A stretch of DNA of 64,000 nt from Diphasiastrum complanatum (GCA_029204225.1 CM055113.1:8112852-8176851), one strand, 5' to 3'. Positions 12,801-27,162 are shown, numbered from the stretch's first letter. Program-made: numbers and translations. Notes: a model not told the origin generated them from the letters alone.

Positions 12801-13037
12801 GCTGTTGCTGTTGCTGCACTTGATTCTTGCCCTTGGAATAGTCTTTCTTCTTGGTGTACAGGGCCATCAATTTGTCTTTGATGTATAGGTCGCTGGTCTT
12901 TCTTCGCATTTCTTCTTGAAGAAGATGATGGATCACCTTTTGAAGAGTGAGGTCAGGTTGTGTGGAGATCATCACCACAAAGTGCTCATACGACTTTGGA
13001 AGAGAAGAAAGCAAGGTCATAACGACATCATCATCTT
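9833..13037 (-). pseudogene. Copia B, truncated and interrupted pol with partial gag
   Basis: A minus-strand Copia relic. Right to left: gag end with an intact knuckle (CRYCKRANHDIKEC, about 12700-12760), a protease whose motif is DND instead of DSG (about 12570), integrase HSDLCGP near 12010, the GGGEYLS region near 11810, integrase C-terminus at 11313-11128, RT with MDVKTAFLNG near 11075 and YIDD near 10855, and RNase H at 10467-9889. A MITE splits integrase at 11389-11752. The integrase C-terminus is fused directly to RT near 11133, so the linker is lost. RT holds several stop codons. Gag stops abruptly at 13037, where a Penelope-like sequence begins. No flanking LTR can be defined with confidence. 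Confidence 0.9.
11389..11752. mobile_element. MITE copy 1, 364 bp, inside Copia B integrase
   Basis: The block starts CATTGGAGGAGTT and ends AACTCCCCTAATG, giving imperfect inverted termini of about 30 bp that both run into AAAAAGACCCTT. It separates two halves of the Copia B integrase reading: the GIRRQF side lies at 11753 and the SYSPQ side at 11388. A second copy, in the opposite orientation, lies at 60149-60516. It has no coding capacity. The CACTA/CATTA-like tips recall CACTA transposons, but I see no clean target duplication, so the superfamily is open. Confidence 0.8.
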
Positions 13038-15507
13038 CTTTCTTGGTGCGTCTCTGCAAAATCAGCTTAATGCCTTCTTCCTTTGGTTGCATAAACCTAC
13101 TAGAGAGGTTGTCAAGTCCCACCTTGTCTTTCTGTTTATCCGACAATACATGATCGATGCTGCCATTGAACTTTTCATAAACCCTACAAATAAGCTCCTT
13201 GCACACCTTGGCGACGTAGAAAACGTTCGAGAAATTGAACGCCTTTTGAAAAAACCTAGCTTCTCTACCTTGCAAGACAAATACTTCCAGAATACTAGCA
13301 AAAAAATGGGTTCCTTCAATCTGAACAATCCAAGCTCAGTCATATCAGGCAGTGGAAATAACAGGAAGAGGAAGTACTTTCCAAACAAAGGCAAAGAAGG
13401 GTAAAGCAGTGGTGGAAAGGCGGATCTTCCTATCAGAAAGCTGAACTTTTATCGTGATTGATCCATGTGCAGGAAGACATAGAAGAAACAAGGATATTGG
13501 AGGTCAGCAATACTGGTAGACGATGACTAGTGGTTAGAAGAGACAAAGGGAAGTTTTTTCTGCATTTACGTTATTATAACAGATGCTTTGAGAGGATTGA
13601 TGTTAAACAATTATATGCTGAAACCTTACTTTAGATTTTTGGTCACATTGATGAAACTTTTGAGCTTATTGTATTTGGTTGGTCTTATTTTCCACATTTG
13701 AAGCATGAGTGGTATAAACCCTTTCAAGTTTTTTGTGATTTCACTGTTGACAACATCCCACCTTGTACTTGTGCTTACAATAAACGTTTTAAAGATTTCA
13801 TTTCTGAAATTTTTGGGCATGTTGTCTCGATGGATACTAGAATTATTAGAAGCAAAGTTTTAAAGAATGACTTGAACAAAGGGCTTAATCATATCCCATT
13901 GCGCCAATCTAATATAAATGAGGTATCTTTAGAACTTTATCGTGGATGGTTTGAATTGGCAAAGTTTTTACCTACTTATCAAGATATTGATCATGAGACT
14001 GTTAGGAAACATGCCTTGATTTGGAAAGATGTTGTTACAAACTTTTTGAAAAATGCCAAGTGGTTACATGGAAAAAGGATTATGAGTAACAAACTTACAG
14101 ATGCCATTGATGAACATAATTGGATTACTACCAATCTATATCTTAATGGTGTGGATAAGGCGCAACATAACCCTATTTTATGTGCATCTACTTTGTAAGA
14201 AGTTTGGCTTTGGTTAGACTGTCTAGTTCAGATTTTGCTTCGTTTCCAAGTATATATGATAATACAGTAGACGTGGCTATGGTCAAAATTCAAGATACCT
14301 TTGCTACTAAAATACCTGATTTTCTAATAGGAAAAGAAGAATTACCTTTTTTACTTTGTACTTTCAAAGCACACAAAAACGCGTTCAGATGGATTACAAA
14401 TGCACATGACTACTATTTTTCAAAGGTGGCCACGTTTATTTCTGGAGCTCTTGGTATTACTGACTCCTCTCCTTATGGAGAGAGCAGGCCTTAAGGCGAC
14501 TTCATACCAGAGTATCCTAAATGTGGATACTAACCTATTCTGCCAGTGCGACTCATCCGTTGAATTTTATCTTAATGTGCCTAACAGAATCACTTCTATG
14601 TGGTCCACTGACATTGCAAAATGCTATGAAAATATTCCTCTTAATGGTCCGGATGGGCTAAAAATAATAATACAGAAAATGATAAGGTATGCGTTCAAGT
14701 CTTGTAAAAACAAAAAACTTGCCTATCAGTGGAAATCAAGCCTTAAGCAATTTGACTGGAAATGGGTGACCAATCAGACTGATAATTGGACTGTAATTGA
14801 CATAGAACCTCTTTGCCAATATAATGATATACTGATTGACAATTGCATAGTAAGATTAGGAAATAGGACTTGGAAACAAGTCTGTGGTATTCCTATGGGT
14901 TTTGCCTGTTCCCCTACCTGGTGTAACTGGTATATGTCATTCTTTGAAATACATTTCATGAAAAGATTGGCTAGGCTTGGAAAAGTGGAATACCTGCGTG
15001 CCTTCAAGCATACTTTCCGCTATATTGATGATATTTGTTTCTTAAACAACACAGATGCTCTTGTATTTCTAAACAAGGAGCAACCTCGTATCGATGATAA
15101 TGCCTTATGGATCTATCCCTTGGAGTACCTCACTATTGAAAAAGAAGATGCTTCGGATAACACGGTTGATTTTTTGAATATTACCACTACCTTTGATTCT
15201 TTATCAGGAAAGTTTCATATGAAAAAAATTGACAAGAGATGGGAACTTCCGTTGCTGTTTTTTCAGTATATACACTTAACTGCCAATATGCCAATTATGA
15301 ACTCGTATAAAGTGATTGTCACTCAAATTATGAACTTCCTTGTACTGTTGTAACGAACAAGATACCTTTACGGATGAGGTCAAAAACATTGTTCTTGCTT
15401 TTCAAAATAATGGCTTCATGAGAGGAAGATTGTATGAAATTTTAAACAACCTGTTTCTACACGAATCGTTCCCTGGACTCAAGTTTACTTTACCAAAAAA
15501 ATGCTAA
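13038..15507 (+). pseudogene. Penelope-like (PLE) reverse transcriptase pseudogene
   Basis: Plus-strand coding pieces form one RT. The N-terminal part (13038-13404) has the INPTNKLLAHL region. A following frame at about 13530-14198 has an in-frame TAG at 13632-13634 and the CTCAYNKRF...GHVVSMDTRII...KGLNHIPL block. The piece at 14180-14494 has the FKAHKNAFRWIT motif. The piece at 14494-15353 has STDIAKCYENIPL (Asp codon 14610), GIPMGFACSPTW and FRYIDD (15018-15032). A C-terminal piece follows from about 15345 to a TAA at 15505-15507. At least three frameshifts break it. The KGL block, KxHK motif and thumb order fit Penelope-like or related RTs, not Copia. No GIY-YIG endonuclease is visible downstream. 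The subfamily is uncertain. Confidence 0.75.
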
Positions 15508-15519
15508 ATTTTTTTTTGT

Positions 15520-15564
15520 GGGCAGTTAGCACTCCATCTCAGGGGTGCTAACTGCCCCCTGAGA
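15520..15564 (+). other. Two overlapping hairpins after the PLE stop codon
   Basis: GGGCAGTTAGCACTCC (15520-15535) pairs with GGGGTGCTAACTGCCC (15542-15557) over 16 bp with one G-U and a 6-base loop. An alternative stem pairs TCTCAGGGG (15537-15545) with CCCCTGAGA (15556-15564). The two stems share bases, so they exclude each other. The structure begins 13 bp after the RT stop codon, just after a run of T. Confidence 0.8.
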
Positions 15565-15583
15565 AACTTTGCTAGGTTGGTGG

Positions 15584-15697
<114 letters not shown>

Positions 15698-15912
15698 GCT
15701 CTGTTACATACGTATATCACTTTATTCACTTCGCAAACCTCTGTGGAATATAAAATGTCGTATACTAACCTTATTTACTAGTGGGAGCCTCACTATGATA
15801 AAACACCCCACATAATAGAAAAAGTTTTATTAAAAAAATGGTGGGAAAATTGTGAATAGTTCAATGGCCAAGATCTGTGCACATTATGGACAGCAAATTT
15901 CCACTCTGGCTC

Positions 15913-15919
15913 TATAAAG
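15913..15919 (+). promoter_or_regulatory. TATA-box candidate in repeat E
   Basis: TATAAAG stands about 35 bp upstream of a CT-rich leader, the layout of a plant Pol II promoter. A donor-like AAAG|GTGAGT follows at 16078-16087. Copy 2 keeps the leader and the donor position but not a clean TATA box. Confidence 0.4.
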
Positions 15920-16388
15920 AGGAAAATCACACAACCCTATTCACTTTCCCTCATGCTTTCCTGCTCTCTCTCTCTCTCCCTCCTTGCTCTCATGGTGCTC
16001 AGTAATGCTGGGATTGTGATCGAAGAGAATGCTCATGATTGCTAGTGGAAACACATTCGTGGTATAATACTGCAAACAAAGGTGAGTTTGGTTCAAGTTC
16101 TGATAACTCGCTGGTAAGGAAAGGTGTAAGTGAAACTTTATGATGAATGTTTGCGGTTTACCGTGCATATCTTTGTGTAATAACAGACAATCAGCCTGTA
16201 TGCTGTCATTGGATACTTTCACGATCAAACGTTGTTCCGAAGAACAAAAGTGGGCAAATTTTCAGGTATGCTATCAACTCTTTTGGCTTGTAATAAGCGC
16301 TGGACAGCAAGCTTACTATTCTTGATCATTTTCATACGTTATACGGAATGGATGGCCACTGGTCAGCGCCCTCACTGAGGCAGATTTG

Positions 16389-16404
16389 AGCGCTGGCCAG
16401 CGCT
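16389..16404. repeat. 16-bp perfect palindrome
   Basis: AGCGCTGGCCAGCGCT is its own reverse complement. Related boxes occur at 16298 (AGCGCTGGACAGC) and near 16361 (GGTCAGCGC), and a weaker one (GGGCGCTGGCTC) lies in the matching part of repeat E copy 2 near 26275-26290. Confidence 0.75.
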
Positions 16405-17375
16405 GAAATATTACTCATAAAAGTGTTCAGTTACTACGATTTGTTGTAGCTCGTGGTCTGAGCCATATTGCATGCGTTTGTCATCATGCTTTGCTTCTGA
16501 TAATGCAATTTCAGCGTTGTCCTTTCAATGGTTTAAAAGAGATATCATTAGCCATAGCATAAACACGGTTGTTTAGAATGGTCACATAAAACTCGGTTGG
16601 CTGTAACCCTTCACGAGGTATTGCTTTTGCTACTGCTCTCTTGATGAGATAATTAAAAGTGTAAACGAAAAAGAAGCTTAGTGTGAGTGTTTCTTCCTAA
16701 GAAGACGTATGTACAGAACATGAATATTGGTATGATGTGGGTATTGTGGGGAAGCAATTGCTCTTGAATATAGTTGAATGATAAGCTAGTAATCTGCAGC
16801 TAAATGATGGGTTAACTATTGCTAAAGACTATGAGGGTGATACAAGTACTATACGCTTAACACAATACTTTCGGTTGGATTCTTTTAGCACGTAGGTGAT
16901 TTGTTAAAACAGCTGAAGATGGATAATTTGCAAGAGATGACTTCGTCTATCATTCAGATACGATGCTATACGAAACTACACCAATAAGTTGGGTAGCCTT
17001 ATTTGTGATTACAGGAAGTATTATCTGTGCATTATAATTCTAAAATTTCTTCCCTTAAAAGTTGTAATTAATGAAGTTACAGAAGTCTAATCTTATGTAC
17101 GTTTAGGTAGACATGAGTTTGTATATATTTTAACTAAGTTCGCTTGCATCCTATGTCCCAGTGTTGTTTGTAAGGTCACATACTTATATAGAGCTTGACA
17201 ATGGTACACTTGAATGGCATGGATTTGCCCAAGTTGTTCGGTGTTTGGACTCCCGGAATACAGTTACGGGATATCCATGAGGGCTAGCATAGCACGCAAG
17301 TGCTCGTTGATATAGTAGTGAATCTTGTTTCGGACATGGATAACAACTGATGCTCAGCTATGACAAGTATCAATA

Positions 17376-19064
17376 GTGAATGAATAGCACCTTTGACCTA
17401 GGAATCTGTCTGTATAGGATTCCTTCAAGAGTATATTCCCCAACAACATCCGTCTCTATGCTTCTTGGCATTATTCCTAGTGTTTAATGACATTCCCATC
17501 TTCTAGTCTATTTTTTCCGCACGGGCCTTATTCTTATTCTGTCGGTGAAATATGTGTGACATCATCATGATCCTTGCAAAGTCTCTTGAGTTTTTTCATT
17601 TTCGACGCACTTCACGGACTTATGAAGGGTGGTAGTCGTTCTTGACACACCTAGTAACTCCTCAAGATTTTCATAGACTTATTACATAGATCGGTTCCTC
17701 TTCAAATTAGCCCTTTTTTCCCATATTCATTGGCCAATAAAACTCAGTATTTTTGGCTTTGAGAACTGGGATTTTGCTTGATGTCTAGGTAGAACCTCAA
17801 AACCCAGTGTTATTGATGGAGATGAAATTTTTGACGGTCACTGTCCGAATCTCCTATGTGTGTACTGTGTCGATAACCGATTTTGGTAGAAAATTACTTG
17901 CCTGAAGCACCTTGTTGATTGTTATACTCATATTGCTGGTCTTAGTGATGTTGCTGTTGATCCTATGTCCCGTGACTGAAACTTTTCTAGTCGGCAGGTG
18001 GGATCAAAACACACTGTGGTATTTTATTAACTGAATGTCATAAGTACATTGAAAGTGTTGTTTACATGCTTCTAGTTTACTGGAAATTTTTTTTTACAGA
18101 AATTTAAAAATTCTACTTTGGCCATTATTGGACAGGCCCGATGCCCAAATTGTAGATACAGTACATACAATAATCTACAATAATCGGCCATTTTAACCCG
18201 ATTTTATCAAAAAAATTTAAAAATTGTCATAATTCAAGTCCGATTTTTTATGACAAAATTCGGCAAACATAGTGATATCCACTGGGGGTGTGGTCCCCAC
18301 ACCAAGGACCTAGAGGCTTCGGTCATATGCTTATAGTAAGCTTTTACTTGGACAATTGGCAGCAATTTCCAAGTGGTTCTTTCAGCATCTGTTCCATGAT
18401 CCTTTAGTTTTTGGATTTGATCTGCTCTTTGAAATTCTTGCAATCCAACCCATTAGTGATCCTAATTGGCTTTATGCATCCACTCCCGACAATTTTAGAA
18501 AAATGTCCACTGTCAGACCCATGCATAAGGTGGCAATGTGCATATGCAATTCAGGAGTGTATGTTGTAAAAGCAGAAATGCATTTTCTCAGAATAGTGTC
18601 TAAAGTGTCAATGTCGTGAATGCATATGATAGACCTCATATGGAGTGTACAATGTACTATAAATGAAAGAGTGTTTGAAGTTGCTCTTTTAGTGACTTTG
18701 ATATCCCAACTTTCTATTTACATAACACAACTCCCTAGAGGTTGTTTGATCAGAAAATTTTCGCTCTTTTTTTTTTTTAAAGTTTGGAAAATATTGTAGT
18801 TTTCTAATCCTACTCGATTTCTAGAACAGCTCCATTCGTTTGAATAGAATTTTTTTTCCAAAGCATCTAGGATTAAAAATATGATACAAGTGACGATCTA
18901 TCTAAAACACAGCTATTCTAGAGTTTTATTTACATGAAAACTCTCTTGATTTACATGTCATGTCCAATGGATCCTCGTCCAAGCTCTCACCTTTTTTTTT
19001 TTTTCAACAATATACACATTCCCATAATATATTTCTCAAGTGTCCATTGCTATGCCGCACAAGC
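17376..19064. other. Mostly unassigned DNA
   Basis: Apart from the small RNase H-like fragment at 17902-17979 I recognise nothing here. Two overlapping short frames on opposite strands near 18234-18619 show no known motif. T-runs and AT-rich stretches fill the rest. Confidence 0.4.
17902..17979 (+). pseudogene. Possible Ty3/gypsy RNase H tail relic
   Basis: A plus-strand frame of 25 codons ends YTHIAGLSDVAVDPMSRD and a stop. It resembles the conserved end of Ty3/gypsy RNase H (IxGxxNVVADALSR). No other gypsy domain is visible nearby, so this rests on one short motif. Confidence 0.35.
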
Positions 19065-19430
19065 CTACCTGCAAACTTGTGTCCTGGCTAGGGCCTTTTT
19101 GATCCTTCCATAGATTAGTGCTTTGTTGTCATCGATGAACATGGGGTCAGCTCCTTCCAGAAATTGATGTTGGAACATCTCATTCAATGTTTTACACTCT
19201 TTGGCTGATCTGTCCCCGACCTTGAGATAAAGCACTATATCAAATCCTTCTTCTAGAGGCTCATTGGGGTTACACCACCTTTGTCTTACTTGCAAGTTGG
19301 TAGGTCTATTTGATGTTCCCCATGGTAATAATAACCATTCTCGTAGCCATTTCACATAATGGGCATTTGTTTGATGATGTCCGCTTAATGTTTTTGTGCA
19401 GTAATGGTGAACTTCTGAAGGGTATCACAG
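19065..19430 (-). CDS. Unrecognised coding-like fragment
   Basis: A minus-strand frame (19355-19065, 96 codons) has the texture of real protein: RWCNPNEPLEEGFDIVLYLK, then EMFQHQFLEGADPMFIDD, then LIYGRIKKALARTQ. It is not part of Copia gag or pol as I know them. It abuts the truncated gag of Copia D at about 19430, where the protease should be. It may be an exon of a host gene captured or joined by rearrangement, or part of an unfamiliar element. I do not know its function. Confidence 0.35.
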
Positions 19431-20165
19431 GTGTTGGAGGAGTCTAGCTGGTGTTGTTGTTGCTTCTTCGCCTCATCGTAGATCCAGATACAACACTCCT
19501 TGATGTCGTGATTGGCTCTCTTGCAATATCTGCAAAAAAGCTTCTTTCATGATCCACTATTCTCACGTTGAGTATGAGGCTTCTGATGTTGCTACTGCAC
19601 TTGATTCTTGCCCTTGGAGTAGTCTTTCTTCTTGGTGTATAGAGCCATGGATTTGTCTTTGATAGACAGGCTGCTAGTCATTCTCCACATTTCTTCTTGA
19701 AGTAGGTGACCAATCACCTTTTGAAAAGTGAGGTCGGGTTGTGTGGAGATCATCAATACAAAGTGTCCATACGACTTTGGAAGAGAAGAAAGCAAGGTCA
19801 TGATGACATCATCATCTTGAATAGAACATCCTACAGCTGATAACTGATCCAATAAAGACTTGAAGTTGTTGATGTGAGAAGTGATGGCAGTAGAAATCTA
19901 ATGCATCCTTAGAGGTTTTGCATGTGATAACATGGAATATTTGGGAGTCAGTCAGATTGAGTGTGATGCATGCTAAGGCCTTTTGATTTGCTTGATCACC
20001 ATCTTTTGGTTTCAAGTCAGCACCTTCTACAACATCCCAAAGATCTCTATCTATCAACATCATTTGAAGGTTTAACTTCCAGATGTAGAAGTTAGAACCA
20101 TTGAACTTGTCAATGATTCTAGCTTCGTTGGATGATGAAGACGAAGAGCTATCTATATGAGACAT
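19430..20165 (-). pseudogene. Copia D gag remnant
   Basis: A minus-strand gag starting MSHIDSSSSSSSNEA at 20165, with the domain IIDKFNGSNFYIWKLNLQMM. Near 19870 an internal deletion or frameshift joins TSKDALD to the SLLDQLSAVGCSIQDDD segment. It ends with the knuckle CRYCKRANHDIKEC near 19490. It is the same family as Copia B (the SSLPKSYxHF region and knuckle match), but protease and pol are missing. The 5' LTR and primer site lie directly upstream, so it is the left-truncated front end of an element. Confidence 0.9.
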
Positions 20166-20218
20166 GCTAACAATAATACAAATAGAACACACTTAACCTC
20201 TCGATTTATATAAGTTAC

Positions 20219-20231
20219 ACTCTGATACCAA
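20219..20231 (-). other. Primer-binding site of Copia D
   Basis: On the minus strand this reads TGGTATCAGAGTG, a match to initiator tRNA-Met, between the D 5' LTR and the gag start. Confidence 0.85.
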
Positions 20232-20233
20232 TC

Positions 20234-21470
20234 TGATGGGGCAAGGGAGATAGAAGAACACGAACGGAGAAGAGGGCAGGAATATTGCGGAATAGCTCTC
20301 CCATTACAATCAGCTGCTAGATGCAAAAACAGTCTAATAGAAAGCTTATGCTAAATATAATCACAACTTTAAGTGTTCTAATGGCCCAACAGGATCTTAA
20401 AAATTAGTTCATACTCACAAAAACGAGAGTACAGTCCATCGAAGAGATTAGAAATGGTTTGTGTGTGTGTGGTATTACTGGGAATCAGATTCAATATGAA
20501 GTTTAGTTCTAAAATAGATTGAAATAGTAGTGTGATAGCGCAAGTTCCTCATGCATCAAAGACAACCATCGTTCGATCAGAAACTAGGAGTCATAGACAT
20601 CTGTGTTCTGATCAGAGTGAGTGAACAAATGTTATCAAACAACAATAAGTGCATTCAATCACAAAAAACATTCATCTACGTTATACACAAATAGAAAAGC
20701 ATGTTGCTGCTATATTACACTGAAGCACAATAAAATTGCAACTACAACAAAAAAATGGTGGCATAACTGGCAGGCTCAAATAATACATCTCATGGACGGA
20801 GCGTCAAGTAATTTGTGCTGGGATGATCTATTTGCATCCATGTATTAACTACATTAAATGTTTGTCACCTAATTAGGTAAGCCATTGTACTTAGAAGAAT
20901 ATGGCTTTTGTGACAACTACATAGTGTATACTGTCAACGAATTAGAAATGTTGACGCGGACGAGAACGTCACAAATTCTCTTAGTTCGCACGGTCAACAA
21001 ATCAGGGAATGTTGATGCGGACGAGGACGTTGCAAATTCTCTCACTTCACATTTTACGTGAAGTGGCTTTCTCTCACTTCACATTTTTGGGAAGTGGCTG
21101 GGAACGTTCCTCGTTGAAAATAGATGACTGTCGGGATTTTTCTCTCTCTTTGGGATTTTGCAAAAAAGACGACAATGCCCTTTAAAAAGCGAAGGTGCCC
21201 TTGAAAAGCTGACATTGTCTTTAAAACAGTTTAACTTCTTCAAAATAGTTGAAAGGAAGAAGTTGAAAGCAAAAAGTCAACACCGACAATGTTGAAAATA
21301 GTTGAATTTTTGAACTATGCTGAAGTGTTGTATTTCGGGAAAAGCCGACACTGTCGCTTTTTGAGAAAAGCTGACATTGTCGCATTTCGAAAAAATCCAA
21401 CACTGTTAAAAACATAGTTGTCTGCACTTAGGAGCAACACTTCTTGGTGTCTACAAGGTGAACTCCAACA
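20234..21470 (-). repeat. 5' LTR of Copia D, probable
   Basis: Plus strand begins TGATGGGGCAAGG beside the primer site and probably ends AACTCCAACA at 21470, a TGTTGGAGTT start when read on the minus strand. The LTR is about 1.24 kb. It contains a 60-bp tandem duplication (20933-21052), a 32-bp duplication (about 21038-21100) and GACANTGTC boxes near 21160-21410. The outer boundary is inferred, as no partner LTR is present to confirm it. Confidence 0.6.
20933..21052. repeat. 60-bp tandem duplication
   Basis: GTCAACGAATTAGAAATGTT...(20933-20992) is followed directly by the similar GTCAACAAATCAGGGAATGTT...(20993-21052). Both contain GCGGACGAG-ACGT-CAAATTCTCT. A second pair, CTCTCACTTCACATTTT, overlaps the end. 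Confidence 0.85.
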
Positions 21471-24716
<3,246 letters not shown>

Positions 24717-24914
24717 ATCACATAGTCTCTCTTGACAAGTCAAGACCAAGCCCTTTGAACCCTTCAATTTATAGCATAACAGTTTAAAATATAATTGTAT
24801 AAAGTCTTACAGTATAGAATACCAGAAAGTGAAGCAAGTTTTAGGACACCTAGTTGTTACCTGCCACCATCCCACAAAGCAAAACTGCACACATTAGTTA
24901 CATGAGGAAAGACA

Positions 24915-26775
24915 TGTGTCATAGCTGAGCATCAATTGATATCCATGTCCAAAACAAGATTCACTACTTTATCAGCTTGATTGTAATTACAAATAATATG
25001 TCCAATCTTCCCTATCATGCATTTCATAATTAGCGATACATTTTGCCCTTTAACAAAACCGTATCAGGGCAGATGCCATACTGATCAGTATAAGAGAAAA
25101 AAGAATGTATAAAGTTCACATAAAAAATATACACACGTAAGAAGCTATCTTGCAATACACAAATGAAAAGAGATATGATTTTGGCCAAGTGCTAGGTACT
25201 AGGGCAGATTCGTGCCATACTAGCCCCAAGGACATCCCATGCAAAATGTTTGAGAGTCCAAGCACCTTACAACTTGGGCAAATCCATGCCATTCAACCGT
25301 GTCAAAATCAAACTCGGCACACATTCAAAGCTTACTCACACAGGCTGCCCTTATGTTTTTTTAATGTAAAAAAACTTTTTGAACCTTGAAACGGTAAAAA
25401 CGACCACTCTTTATAATATTCAAAGCATGGAATGTAGGCAATTATAAGGCTTAAGCCTTCAAAAAACATTCAATTTACGTAACTCATGAAGTTTCATATG
25501 TATATATGAACTGTATAGTAGTGTTGGGTGAGACTACCTTCCATTGTAGCTATATAAGACTTCAAACCTGAATGCTAGGTGAAGTAATTTCTTGCGAGCT
25601 ACCCATCTCCCACTGCTTCAAGCAAAACCCTGCCTATGTATTACCGATTCCAAACTGAATGTAGTTGATTAATGGTAGTGCACTATAGTTTGAATAATAA
25701 CATATCCGCAAAACAGTGGAGTGCTTAAGCTATTGTTACATTCAGGTAGATACTATTATCAAAGCATCATAGCATATCACATAGTTATGTCATACATCAC
25801 CATTGGCATAGCTAGTTTCATGAGCACATACATATCATGTACTTCATCACTTATCAAAAGTGGTATTGAGACAAGCAAGTCTCAGATTGGACGACTAACT
25901 ACGAGTAGTAAAGCATAGAGACATTATCATGCATCGTCAATAGCCTTATATATTTCTGATTATCAGAAAGATAGCATACATAACAGTGGTCCATCGTGTT
26001 ATAGATGGCGGACAACAACGATCATTCAATACAAAAGCATAAAGTGAGAATGTTTTATCGCATTCCAGCATGCACTCATCAACACATAATCATCACACAT
26101 TATAATCATTACTCAAGCAAATCTGCAAAAGAAGCAAGGATCACTTTCAACGTAGACCACTCAACCATGGAAACATGAATCGTTTCTACAACTTTTCTGG
26201 TGACTGTTAAAAGCCAAAGAAAATGCAAAGAGACGAATATCATACCCGAAGTGATGTTCACAATAGCTCGTGAGCCAGCGCCCACACGTATACGTTTCAA
26301 AACATGTTTTTTGGAAGCAAGAATGTAGTATCAGTCTATGATAATCACAGTATCATGTGAGCTCCCTTATTTTCCAGCAAAGCATGCAACCGAAAATCCA
26401 TAGATGTAAATGATCATTCAACCAAACAATTGATAGCTTTTTTACCTTAGCTTGTAGTATTTTTCACCCAAATACTCTTCCACTAATTCCTTTACAGGTC
26501 TCCTCTCATCCAAGCAGAGATGGCAATAGTAGAGATGCAAACCAAGAGAGCTAAGGCAAGAGAGAGAGGGAGAGAGTAGGAAGAGTGAAACTTAGGTTTG
26601 TAGTGATCTTCGCTTTTTTAGAAATTCCAGTACCTCTTAGTGCACCATGTGCTTGAAGATGCTCACCGTTAGATCGAATCCCTATATTGTGCACTGATCA
26701 TAGCCGTTTGATGAAACCAAGTTTCCCACCAAAAGACTAGAAGTATTTAAAAAAAAACTTTTTTTTAAGGCCATG
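24915..26775 (-). repeat. Repeat E, copy 2 (inverted)
   Basis: This is the reverse complement counterpart of 15790-17375. It shares the GATGCTCAGCTATGACA block, the 22-base GGCATGGATTTGCCCAAGTTGT, the pyrimidine-rich leader near 26530-26600 and the AAG|GT donor-like site near 26446. It sits between two long GA arrays, and copy 1 also has a CT array at its leading side. A 63-codon minus-strand frame at 26300-26109 has no recognisable domain. Confidence 0.65.
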
Positions 26776-26893
26776 TTTCTAAGTTTTAGCAAAGTAAGGC
26801 ATTTTTGTTGGTATATTATCATAAGGAAAAAGGTTTTTTTTATAACATTTTGAAAACCGCATGACATGTAGTACCAATATAGTAGAGTTCATG

Positions 26894-27159
<266 letters not shown>

Positions 27160-27162
<3 letters not shown>

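Larger units (their letters stand above)
15790..17375 (+). repeat. Repeat E, copy 1
   Basis: This segment is a diverged, inverted counterpart of about 24915-26775. Shared landmarks are GGTGGGAAA near 15840, a pyrimidine-rich leader near 15950, an AAG|GT donor-like site near 16081, the 22-base match GGCATGGATTTGCCCAAGTTGT near 17218, and the GTAGTGAATCTTGTTTCGGA...GATGCTCAGCTATGACA block near 17317-17366. Neither copy has a convincing long frame. It may be an LTR, a non-coding gene or a duplicated promoter segment. Confidence 0.65.

Noticed and set aside
12916-13037. Plus-strand frame overlapping Copia B gag
   Set aside because: Left of 13038 it is only the antisense shadow of the gag. The part to the right is treated as the start of the Penelope-like sequence.
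15953-16045. A 30-codon frame starting MLSCSLSLSLLALM that resembles a signal peptide behind a TATA box
   Set aside because: The hydrophobic stretch comes from the CT-rich leader, and the ATG and frame are not kept in the second E copy. A secreted peptide is unlikely.
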